A stretch of 64,000 bases of DNA from Dysgonomonas sp. BGC7 (GTDB taxonomy: Bacteria; Bacteroidota; Bacteroidia; Bacteroidales; Dysgonomonadaceae): positions 124,001-188,000 of the forward strand of contig NZ_CVRP01000010.1 in NCBI RefSeq assembly GCF_001261735.1, read 5' to 3'. The notes below the pieces were generated by a model. That model was given only the letters and a program-made list of their open reading frames with translations, was not told the origin of the DNA and made no database searches. How positions within the stretch are numbered: the stretch's first letter is position 1; every line of letters starts with the position of its first letter. This document shows positions 57,601 to 64,000 of this stretch, piece after piece. The position numbers and the translations under genes are program-made.

Positions 57601-58168
57601 TTTCCTGAGGTCTATAACCAACATAAGTAATTAGCAATGTGCTACCTTCCGGAACATTGTCGAATGAAAAATTTCCATCTACATCGGTGATTGTACCTTT
57701 TGACCGGTCTGACTTTAAGATCACGCTAACACCAATAAGGGTTTCCCCTTTTTCATCTTCAATAGTCCCTTTTACATGTACGTTCTTCGTAACAGGAATA
57801 TGCATTTGCTTCATTTCCTGAACACTTTTACTAACAGTTATTGTTTTATTTTTGATAATAAAATTCAATCCTGTTTGCTTTGATATTTCGTTAAGAACGT
57901 TTTGCAGACTTGTTTTAGAATAGCTTATATTTACAGTAGATACATCTTTTATTACAGCTTCATCATAAAAGAATTTGTAGCTAGTTTGATCGGAAATTAA
58001 CTTTAAAACATCAGCAATGGCTTCATTTTTCACTTTTAAGGTTATACTTTCTGTTTGTTGCTTTTGTGCATATAAGCTGCTACTCGAAAAGCACAATAAC
58101 ATGATAATAATAGATAAAAGGCGAAAGTTCTTTATACCTTTTATCAGTCTAGTTTGAAAACTATTCAT
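54611..58168 (-). CDS. SusC/RagA-family TonB-dependent outer membrane transporter with STN domain
   Basis: About 1185 residues from the ATG at 58168, which gives a clean signal peptide (LLSIIIMLLCFSSSSLYAQ); the frame is open to 58267. Domains in order are an STN signalling domain (about 45-125), a carboxypeptidase-regulatory-like domain (about 130-215, VKGTIEDEKGETLIGVSV), the TonB box and plug (MDEVVIVGYTPMRKSDFTG, IRGTNSLSAGSSPLYVIDGYP), and a 22-strand barrel ending in AKITF. The STN domain signals to the FecR/ECF pair encoded upstream, so substrate binding probably induces the locus. Confidence 0.95.
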   Translation of the reverse strand: MNSFQTRLIKGIKNFRLLSIIIMLLCFSSSSLYAQKQQTESITLKVKNEAIADVLKLISDQTSYKFFYDEAVIKDVSTVNISYSKTSLQNVLNEISKQTGLNFIIKNKTITVSKSVQEMKQMHIPVTKNVHVKGTIEDEKGETLIGVSVILKSDRSKGTITDVDGNFSFDNVPEGSTLLITYVGYRPQEILADGKKTLHIRLVEDTNLMDEVVIVGYTPMRKSDFTGSLANVKASELPLTTPTLGQALAGKVAGVQVTQTSGAPGDGVKIKIRGTNSLSAGSSPLYVIDGYPASEDVNINPNDVESIDILKDAASAAIYGSRGASGVVLITTKRGKTGKANIEYDYQFSVQQVSKKLDLLNADQFRDLVIEARNNSYRDLAEAAGISWNPLDDNATRTSKGFAFNQVGIPSMFFDFTTGKPVTSQYNTDWQDAIFSNAPMHRHNIGISGGQEYLRYRISFGHLDQDGIIAPSNHRRMNLRANIDAEITKKLHISVNFSFDDIKNREVQAEGRYINDGVVQSALLMFPQFPVYNADGSYAVGNQIAMKSDGFQMVENPVALAHEIDIRSKSNRMNFNANISYNILKNLQAKANIGTQYYHYRYNYYRPRTVGQDGDMPNSEAIAARVKAQDRTVRDVDQLGEFTLNYNETFDRHKIQALAGASAQKKTYDRVYLTGIGFPDDRIHEITAHGPNPGDITLDSSTRKAAWTMLSYFGRLNYSFDDKYVITGTIRTDGSSRFGKQNRWGWFPSVSGGWTVSNEKFFKDHIAKSISLRLRASWGLSGNNDIGNYEHTSSMSNGGYVFGNTVESAYWEGGFRDEAIGWEKTSQYNLGFDLGLLNGRVNLIGNYYNSESYDLLYDQPISSISGSKSVKTNLKDARVRNRGVDFQVDGRILTGEFSWNVSANISVNKNKVLNLGGINDLYLTSERSVVSHTTRSGLPIGSFFGYFADGVISEQDYQNILIDKSNLVNGKFPEGYQLIGPAVPNYSSVHAGDVKWRDVNGDGRITDDDRDVLGNAFPDFTYGFSTNFAYKGFDLSAVFTGSYGGKVINFQKYYLYNMEGSGNQLASALNRWHSDADQGNGSVFRAARHSTTNVSMRLASYMVEDASYFRCANLTLGYNFQSSLLSKVKLQGLRIYASVDNLFTVSDYEGYNPEVDYKGDNLLPGFDWGVYPLSRTYSVGAKITF

Positions 58169-58359
58169 AAATTTGTATGTTTTTAATAGTTTGACGATTA
58201 TTAAAAATAAACTCAGTAATGGCATTACTATCGATTTACCAAAATGAAGAGGTAATACATTACTCAAATTAGGGAGCGTCCGTAAGGAGGCTCCTTCTTG
58301 TTAGAATCAGCTTGAAGGTTTATTCATATTTCATGGTTTTAGTTAATAATTATAGTTGA

Positions 58360-59355
58360 CTATTTGTAGAGTATTATTTCATTTGTTTTCTCATCGACCT
58401 TCCACTTTATACCCGATGTCTGTCTAATAGATTCCAAAACTTCCTTAAGGCCTTCGTTGTCGTGTTCTCCGGAAATGAGGTTATTGAAGGTCTGTCCGTC
58501 TTCAAATATTATTATACAATTATATACGCGTTCTAATTGTTTGGCAACATCTTCAATAGGAGTTTTACTAAAGCGTAGATTGCCTATGCGCCATACGGCA
58601 ACATTCCTATAGTCGATTTTCTCTTTAGCATAATTATCTGTTTTGGTATTAATTTCTATCTGTTCGCTAGCAGAAAGACGTGACATAGCATCGGGCATAT
58701 CAACTTGTACTTTTCCGCTTTCCACATTGATAGATTGTATTTCGTCTCCACTATATGCTTTTATATTAAATACAGTTCCCAATACTTTTACTTCAAATTT
58801 TTCAGTATTTATGACAAAGGGTTGACTCTCCTTTTTTACCACCTGAAAGTAGGCTTCTCCTTCTAATTTTACTTTTCGCTCCTTATCAGAAAATTTTTCA
58901 GGAAAAGAAAGATGAGAGCATGCATTAAGTACTGTAATGGTACCATCCGGTAATGTAATTTCTTTAGTCTCTCCGTAACTTGTAGATATTTGTGTGTAGT
59001 GTAAAGTCGAACTTGATATTGTTCCTAAATATTTAGATCCTATAATGCCAATACCAATTATTATAGCCACTGAAGCTGCAATAATACAGTATTTTAAGAG
59101 TTTTCTGTCACGTCTTGGTTTATTCATACTTTTTAATAGCTTTTCAGCACGATCTAAATCTGATTTATATTCGAAAGTATTAGACTCGGAGAGGTTTTGT
59201 GTTTTATCCCACGCCTTCGACATTTGTTCATTTATTATTTCATCGTTTTCTTTATCCCGAAGTATTTCAAGTGCTTGTTTGGCCTCTTTTTTTGTATAAA
59301 TGCCATCAATTAAATACTTGATTGTATCTTTTTTATCTTGAGAATTATTTTCCAT
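58360..59355 (-). CDS. FecR-family anti-sigma factor
   Basis: A 331-residue inner-membrane regulator. The cytoplasmic N-terminus (1-84) binds the sigma factor, one helix spans about 85-107 (LKYCIIAASVAIIIGIGIIG), the periplasmic FecR domain (about 125-225) has KEITLPDGTITVLNACSHLSFP and EGEAYFQVVK, and a DUF4974 domain closes the protein (RFSKTPIEDVAKQLERVYNC). It receives the signal from the SusC STN domain. The 191-bp gap before susC should include the sigma-dependent promoter. Confidence 0.94.
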   Translation of the reverse strand: MENNSQDKKDTIKYLIDGIYTKKEAKQALEILRDKENDEIINEQMSKAWDKTQNLSESNTFEYKSDLDRAEKLLKSMNKPRRDRKLLKYCIIAASVAIIIGIGIIGSKYLGTISSSTLHYTQISTSYGETKEITLPDGTITVLNACSHLSFPEKFSDKERKVKLEGEAYFQVVKKESQPFVINTEKFEVKVLGTVFNIKAYSGDEIQSINVESGKVQVDMPDAMSRLSASEQIEINTKTDNYAKEKIDYRNVAVWRIGNLRFSKTPIEDVAKQLERVYNCIIIFEDGQTFNNLISGEHDNEGLKEVLESIRQTSGIKWKVDEKTNEIILYK

Positions 59356-59451
59356 AAAAACACGATTTTTCCAGTTAAAGACATGACGTTTATTTTCTGT
59401 CTTTAAGTATTACACAAAGAATATCATATACAAGGGGGCGATTAACTTACT

Positions 59452-60042
59452 TTAACTATTCAATTGAGATAAAAGGAAGAAAACAGTATAAACATTATAA
59501 TGTTTACTCAAATGGTTTTGGATAGATCTCAGAGCATTAGTTATATGTTCATTTACTGTATTGGGAGATAATCCTAAAGCTTTTGCTATTTCCTGATGAG
59601 ACAAACCTTGTTTTCGGCTGAGTGTGAAAATTTTCTTCTGTCTGTCAGTTAAAGAATTTATGGCTTGCTGCAATATATTATCTAGTTCGTCTGCTGCTAT
59701 TTGCTCAAATATATCTTCTCCCGAATCTACAGCTTCTGCCAGAATTATATCATCCAGCATTTGTTTTTGGGTATTGTCTCTTATAAAATTCAGAGTGCGG
59801 TTGCGGGAAATAGTATATAGATAGGACTGAAATGAGGCATTAGGATCTAAAAATTTACGGTTTTTCCAAATAAGAGTAAATACATCTTGACAAATATCTT
59901 CAGCTATATCCGGCGATTTAATAAAAGTAAGGATAAAATGAAATATTCTTCGCCGGTACTTTGCATATAAAGAGCAAAAGGCCTCTTCATTGTCATTGAT
60001 AAGGTCTATGATTAGTTCATTATCTTCATATATTGGTTTCAT
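59452..60042 (-). CDS. ECF-type RNA polymerase sigma factor
   Basis: A 196-residue group IV sigma factor. Region 2 is at about 20-90 (FCSLYAKYRRRIFHFILTFI, AEDICQDVFTLIWKN, SYLYTISRNRTLNFIR). Region 4 is at about 130-185 with the HTH LSHQEIAKALGLSPNTVNEHITNALRSI. It would direct transcription of susC and the genes after it when released by the FecR protein encoded 96 bp downstream. A -7 box at 60061-60068 suggests housekeeping expression. Confidence 0.95.
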   Translation of the reverse strand: MKPIYEDNELIIDLINDNEEAFCSLYAKYRRRIFHFILTFIKSPDIAEDICQDVFTLIWKNRKFLDPNASFQSYLYTISRNRTLNFIRDNTQKQMLDDIILAEAVDSGEDIFEQIAADELDNILQQAINSLTDRQKKIFTLSRKQGLSHQEIAKALGLSPNTVNEHITNALRSIQNHLSKHYNVYTVFFLLSQLNS

Positions 60043-60060
60043 GAATACAAATTAGTTGAG

Positions 60061-60068
60061 CAAAAATA
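60061..60068 (-). promoter_or_regulatory. Possible -7 box for the ECF sigma gene
   Basis: Read leftward, TATTTTTG fits TAnnTTTG, 18 bp before the ATG. No -33 box is visible. Confidence 0.35.
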
Positions 60069-60166
60069 TAAATTTAAACTTGTAGCTCATTAATAAATCG
60101 AAGAAGTTTTTATTAAACCGTATCTATAAATATATTTACTAACCAAAACCTCTTTTCTATAAAGCG

Positions 60167-60202
60167 AGAAATGATTATGGATAGAACACCATAATCATTT
60201 CT
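60167..60202 (-). terminator. Hairpin after the GH31 gene
   Basis: AGAAATGATTATGG and CCATAATCATTTCT form a perfect 14-bp stem with an 8-nt loop, 33 bp past the GH31 stop. No T-run follows. Confidence 0.65.
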
Positions 60203-60234
60203 AAATTTCAGATTCGATTATTATTTTATAATAG

Positions 60235-61827
60235 TTATAACCTTTCGAAATAAAGTAATCTATTTAGAGGTACTTCTACTTCTATCTTCTTTCCTCCTTT
60301 ATAATTTTTGCCACTATCATCCTGCCACTTTCCTTTAGGTAAGATTACAACTCTTTTACTATCTTTAGTTACTACAGGTGCTACCAGATACTTATCTCCT
60401 AGCATAAACTGATCTTTACATTCAGCAAATCCCTGATGGGGAAACATATACTCCATATTTCTTACAATGGGCTCTCCGTTCTGAGACGCATGTTTTGCAC
60501 ATTGTAATATATAGTCTCCAAATTTTTGATGAAGATGAGCCATATCTTTTACAATAGCCAGATTTTCTTTATCTAAAATTCGCCATGGAGCCACAGAAAA
60601 CTGCATCATGGGCATCAATGCGTGTATCTGAGCTGATCTTACTATCAGTGTTTGATCGAAACTTTTTTCATCTATACCCAGAAATGAAGTGAACTGGCCA
60701 CCTCCTATCATATCGGGACAAGTATAGGCATAACCTAATAGTCCGGCTGCAATCATTTCGGGAATAAGAGACTGAACAGCCCCCCAAGAATAATCTTTAT
60801 CTCCTAAACGCTGTACAAGCGATTGACCTCCCATTTTCCAGCCTGCACGATATTCATTGAAAGGAAAATGAAGCCCTACATTCATCCATGCAAGTGTATG
60901 ATCTACTGATGTTGCACCCTTTTTGTAGCTATCTATATACCGAGGATCGTAAAATATATTATCTCCTGCGTCGAATTTAAATCCATCTATTCCGTATTCT
61001 GATTGCATCTGTTTGAGAAGACTAACATAGTAACTGAAAGCTTCCGGATTAGTAAGGTCATAACATGCGCTTTGTCCGTTCCACCAATCAATAATGGCAG
61101 GAGAGTCGCTTCCTTTTTTCTTTATAAGATAATTTTTGGAAGACAAAAGGCGATATTCAGGGCTATCTGCACTTACAAAAGGACAAATCCAAAGCATTAC
61201 TTTAAATCCCATATCATGTAAATCAGATACCATCTTTTTAGGATCTGAGAACTTCTCGGGTTTAAATTCAAAATTTCCATAGTATTTTTGCCAGTTATCA
61301 TCAATCATTAACACTCCTTTAGGGAAATTATTCTCAACAATACCATGAGCATATTTCATTATGTCATTCTGATTCTGATTATACATGAGCTCTATCCATG
61401 TATTATACTGAGGCATAGTGAAAAATAATGGATCGGGTAATTTACCACTCGGTGGAAAATATAGTTTAGATACTGACATGAATGCTTCACGAAGGGTTGA
61501 ACCTGCTTGCCTCACGTCTAATTGCTCGTATTGAGATTGTAAAAGAAACGATTTTGAGTTTACTTCAAATTTGAATGGCTGATCCGACCATATGTACCTT
61601 CCTTTACTGGACAATAGTAGAGGAACTACTTGATTGTTTCCATTCTGAAGCGACAAGTCAAATTCTTTGACAGGCTTCAAATAAGGCATCTGAGAACCAA
61701 AAGCTACTACCCCGCCCCACCAATACTCATTATCCTCGAACGGAATTTCGCATTTATAGGTTGATTGAGCTTTTAATCCAAATACAGAGAATAGTAAAAC
61801 TAAATAAAGAAGTGTTTGTTTCTTCAT
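60235..61827 (-). CDS. Exported glycoside hydrolase family 31, MYORG-like
   Basis: 530 residues from the ATG at 61827, which exposes a signal peptide (KKQTLLYLVLLFSVFGLKAQ); the frame is open to 61875. The GH31 barrel shows VLMIDDNWQKYYGNFEF, VMLWICPFV, the nucleophile D286 in GFKFDAGD, and the acid/base D372 in TCPDMIGGG. The pair FKFDAG and PDMIGG resembles the animal MYORG and bacterial alpha-galactosidase branch more than the alpha-glucosidases. It is shorter than most GH31 (650 or more), lacking a large N-terminal extension. It probably works in the periplasm on alpha-linked sugars. Upstream is the 22-bp element shared with the GDPD-glpT spacer. Confidence 0.86.
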   Translation of the reverse strand: MKKQTLLYLVLLFSVFGLKAQSTYKCEIPFEDNEYWWGGVVAFGSQMPYLKPVKEFDLSLQNGNNQVVPLLLSSKGRYIWSDQPFKFEVNSKSFLLQSQYEQLDVRQAGSTLREAFMSVSKLYFPPSGKLPDPLFFTMPQYNTWIELMYNQNQNDIMKYAHGIVENNFPKGVLMIDDNWQKYYGNFEFKPEKFSDPKKMVSDLHDMGFKVMLWICPFVSADSPEYRLLSSKNYLIKKKGSDSPAIIDWWNGQSACYDLTNPEAFSYYVSLLKQMQSEYGIDGFKFDAGDNIFYDPRYIDSYKKGATSVDHTLAWMNVGLHFPFNEYRAGWKMGGQSLVQRLGDKDYSWGAVQSLIPEMIAAGLLGYAYTCPDMIGGGQFTSFLGIDEKSFDQTLIVRSAQIHALMPMMQFSVAPWRILDKENLAIVKDMAHLHQKFGDYILQCAKHASQNGEPIVRNMEYMFPHQGFAECKDQFMLGDKYLVAPVVTKDSKRVVILPKGKWQDDSGKNYKGGKKIEVEVPLNRLLYFERL

Positions 61828-61902
61828 AGGAATATATTTATAATGAGAACCAGTAGTTGTGATTGTATGAAACATTCGTTTGTCTGCTTGCTATAAAATA
61901 CG

Positions 61903-61924
61903 ATTTTAACTAAAACCTGACAAA
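61903..61924 (-). promoter_or_regulatory. Shared 22-bp upstream element, copy B
   Basis: ATTTTAACTAAAA, two variable bases (CC here, GG in copy A), then TGACAAA. It lies 76-97 bp before the GH31 start. In gene direction, TTTG is followed about 20 bp later by TATTTTAT, a weak -7, so it may be a promoter with an overlapping operator. The rest of the 321-bp spacer (61828-62148) shows no gene. Confidence 0.5.
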
Positions 61925-62148
61925 GTTGTACAGTTTTCTCTTATTTTTAGTATTCGTCATTTTTTAATTTATTCAGTGAGTCTGTTCACTGATATATAGA
62001 TAAATTTAGTATGACTTGCAGCGAAAATTATCCGGCACAAACACTATCTCAACTACCGATTCACTTTAACAATTAACTGTATAAAGATAAGGATTCACCA
62101 CCTTATACATCTATTTAATATATGATTTTTCTTTGAGTCTTTATTTTC

Positions 62149-63615
62149 TTAAAATTTCTTCAAGGATTCTCCCGAAAAATCCTCTTTGGAAGATGCTTTT
62201 GATACGGTTGCTGAATAAAGTTTATTGTATCCCCGTTCGTTATCCCAAATACCCTCATTTGCCAACTGTATGCTATACTCAGGACGAGAGGCAATCGTTG
62301 GTTTCGGATCGGGCAAATTCAAGAATATATCATAATCTCCTGTTGGCATAGATTCGGGTAATGCAAACTTCGATTTGATGGAAACTTTATCTCCGGAAAA
62401 CCAAAATCGGGGATCATCTTTTAGTTTTATTTTATATTTATTGCTCTTATCATTTTTAGCAACAAATATTATTTCTACATCCCGAGGATTGAAGGGAGCA
62501 GCCCAACCTATATTCTGCAACTGTAAATCAATTTCGAACGGATTACCGATTTGTCCTGTTTTAGAAAACACACCTTCGGTAAGAACAAAACGATAACCCA
62601 GCCTCTTTTTTATTTCGTCCATACAGTATTCTTGTCCCCATTGACCTATAACCGCCGGATGATAGTCAGTATTAATATAAGACCAGTGATATTTAGCAAG
62701 ATCTACAACAGCATTATCACATGTAGAATATGTCGACTTAGCACAAGTTTCTCCACCCATAGCAACATATTTAGATTCCCACTCCCAGTATTTCCGATAG
62801 TTACGATTCCCTCCAAATGTACCTCTATCGTCGGAATCGGCAAGGAAGCAATCATTGTGAAAAGAAACTCTCGATATATCAGATTCATTATATGCTTTCT
62901 GACGAGTGATAGTATCTGTATATGCCAGTCCCATAGTAAATAATTTGGCAGCAGGATATCGTACCGAAACCATTCGTTCTTTAGGTAATGCTTTTAAGAG
63001 AGCATCTAATACCTGACGTCTGGGAGCATACTCTTCAATGTTTTGCGACGGCTGATAGTTATAGTTATCAGTATAGTACCATTCGCCCCATACACCTACA
63101 AATCCGGCTTCGAGTACGCATATTACATCCGAAAATTCTTCCAGTATTGGTTTTAGTTGTCCAATATGTTGTTCTGTAAGATTCCAAGGAGCATCCCACG
63201 GCTTCTGCGACTCGGAATGCGTATACGCAAACCGCAATACAGACTTAGATCCCCCTTCGCGAAGTGCAAGCATATTGGTTCTGATGCGTTGCAAATAATC
63301 TGCCGAAATAAGTTTGTCTCTAAAATCCATCATATAGTAAATGGTTAATATAAGGCTTACTCCCTGATCTCTATAGCCTTTTACAAACTGAGCAGTCAAT
63401 GCGTTAGTGTCGTCTGTCGCATATTGGCGGTGAGTATAAAACCCTCTCTCGGGATTGACGATTACTTTATCTGATTGGGTATATTCGATTTTCTCATATT
63501 TTTCTGTTGGTTGTGGTGCCGGCGGATCAATCTCATCTTGTTTGTCGCTTTTGCTACAAGCTGCCAAAAGAAGGGTTGGTATAATGACAAGGAATAATAG
63601 GGAAATTTTTCTCAT
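62149..63615 (-). CDS. DUF4874/DUF4832 lipoprotein
   Basis: 488 residues with lipobox LLLAAC (C20) and a following SKSDKQDE, so a probable outer-membrane lipoprotein. The N-terminal DUF4874 part has the hallmark VNPERGFYTHRQY and a TIM-barrel-like course (LILTIYYMMDFRD, VLRFAYTH, ICVLEAGFVGVWGEWYYTDNYN). The C-terminal DUF4832 (about 330-470) has GYRFVLTEGVFSKTGQIGNPFEIDLQLQNIGWAAPFNPRDVE. Such proteins occur in polysaccharide loci; GEW and Glu/Asp residues hint at a glycosidase-like fold, but no activity is established to my knowledge. It lies 137 bp after the partial gene at the right edge and has a hairpin between them. Confidence 0.85.
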   Translation of the reverse strand: MRKISLLFLVIIPTLLLAACSKSDKQDEIDPPAPQPTEKYEKIEYTQSDKVIVNPERGFYTHRQYATDDTNALTAQFVKGYRDQGVSLILTIYYMMDFRDKLISADYLQRIRTNMLALREGGSKSVLRFAYTHSESQKPWDAPWNLTEQHIGQLKPILEEFSDVICVLEAGFVGVWGEWYYTDNYNYQPSQNIEEYAPRRQVLDALLKALPKERMVSVRYPAAKLFTMGLAYTDTITRQKAYNESDISRVSFHNDCFLADSDDRGTFGGNRNYRKYWEWESKYVAMGGETCAKSTYSTCDNAVVDLAKYHWSYINTDYHPAVIGQWGQEYCMDEIKKRLGYRFVLTEGVFSKTGQIGNPFEIDLQLQNIGWAAPFNPRDVEIIFVAKNDKSNKYKIKLKDDPRFWFSGDKVSIKSKFALPESMPTGDYDIFLNLPDPKPTIASRPEYSIQLANEGIWDNERGYNKLYSATVSKASSKEDFSGESLKKF

Positions 63616-63668
63616 TTTCTATAGATTTTAAGTTTACAGGTTATTTTATATATATAAGTAAAATAAGA

Positions 63669-63733
63669 TATATTCCCGGATATAGTTTGTATTCTTAGAG
63701 AGAACCCTTCAACACAAACTATTCCGGGATATT
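63669..63733 (-). terminator. Long hairpin after the gene at the right edge
   Basis: The arm at about 63669-63690 (core CCCGGATATAGTTTGT) pairs with that at about 63715-63733 (core ACAAACTATTCCGGG), with two small bulges and a 24-nt loop. It follows the stop codon at 63753 by 20 bp. Confidence 0.7.
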
Positions 63734-63752
63734 TTAATTGCTCTGAATTTTA

Positions 63753-64000
63753 TTATTGCAGCTTAACCACTAACGATTTGTTTTTGTCTCCTGCTGATGG
63801 TACTGTAGGCAGACCACCCGATGTAGACCATGCATCGCCAGGAAGGCCGGAATGTCCTACAGATATCCATACTTCTTTTTTCAGATTTGGAATCATTTCT
63901 CTGATAATTTGTCCTTCAAATTCGATAATAGTTCCTTCAACTGTTTTCATCTCCGAAATAGTAAACAACCCTGATCCTTCCGGAACCAGATCCGGTTCTA
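63753..64000 (-). CDS. C-terminal end of an unidentified gene, cut by the window edge
   Basis: The reading frame is open from the right edge to the stop at 63753, about 82 codons. The track-style start at 63968 is a TTG inside the frame, and upstream codons continue without a stop, so the true start lies outside. The visible tail has KTVEGTIIEFEGQIIREM, WISVGHSGLPGDAWSTSGG and a final SLVVKLQ. It resembles the beta-rich end of a secreted or surface protein, but I do not recognise a family. By position it may belong to the same glycan or ligand locus as its DUF4832 neighbour. Confidence 0.6.
   Translation of the reverse strand, partial: EPDLVPEGSGLFTISEMKTVEGTIIEFEGQIIREMIPNLKKEVWISVGHSGLPGDAWSTSGGLPTVPSAGDKNKSLVVKLQ

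Noticed and set aside
58332-58350. Third copy of the 22-bp element between fecR and susC
   Set aside because: GGTTTTAGTTAATAAT resembles part of it but is on the opposite strand and lacks the TGACAAA half.

Overview
The window is about 64 kb of AT-rich chromosome from a member of the Bacteroidota, most likely order Bacteroidales. A Dysgonomonas- or Bacteroides-like genus fits but cannot be proven from sequence alone. The evidence is a SusC/SusD pair driven by an ECF sigma/FecR pair, a Rho factor with a very long disordered insertion, a purH-mreBCD-mrdA-rodA cluster, a pepT-gcvT pair, AhpC/AhpF, and promoters of the Bacteroidota type (-33 TTTG, -7 TAnnTTTG) instead of E. coli-type -35/-10 boxes. 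Nearly all genes are intact. There is no insertion sequence, prophage, CRISPR array or rRNA.

Layout. 1-163: small SRP RNA followed directly by a tRNA that runs off the left edge, read leftward. 0.3-2.7 kb: pepT-gcvT. 2.7-4.9 kb: ahpC-ahpF with an internal terminator. 5.2-7.4 kb: an orphan HTH regulator, a gene-free stretch of roughly 950 bp, and a tiny exported Cys/Lys-rich peptide. 7.5-15.2 kb: purM, a ROK glucokinase, meaB, a TPR protein and gyrA. 15.4-21.6 kb: secA preceded by a phosphatase-fold protein that appears to have lost its active site and by a DUF4105 membrane protein. 21.8-26.5 kb: exported nitroreductase, pyrKD, tryptophanase, and an XRE repressor facing a repeat-rich control region. 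27-30.8 kb: C69 peptidase and a FecCD/ATPase importer with no binding protein. 30.8-38.2 kb: cell-shape operon with purH. 38.4-42.2 kb: two translationally coupled DUF3857/transglutaminase proteins, the second with a degenerate active site. 42.2-45.1 kb: CDF metal exporter and rho.

45.7-64 kb is the accessory part: an M60 metallopeptidase, then a SusCD-type locus (ECF sigma, FecR, SusC, SusD, PKD-GDPD lipoprotein, PKD/beta-propeller lipoprotein, periplasmic GDPD, GlpT-like transporter), a GH31 glycosidase, a DUF4874/DUF4832 lipoprotein, and the 3' end of another gene. Two glycerophosphodiester phosphodiesterases plus a glycerol-3-phosphate transporter next to SusCD suggest a dedicated surface-to-cytoplasm route for glycerophosphodiester-containing ligands. 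This is the most interesting system in the window. A 22-bp element found upstream of both the GDPD-glpT pair and the GH31 gene may tie these units into one regulon.
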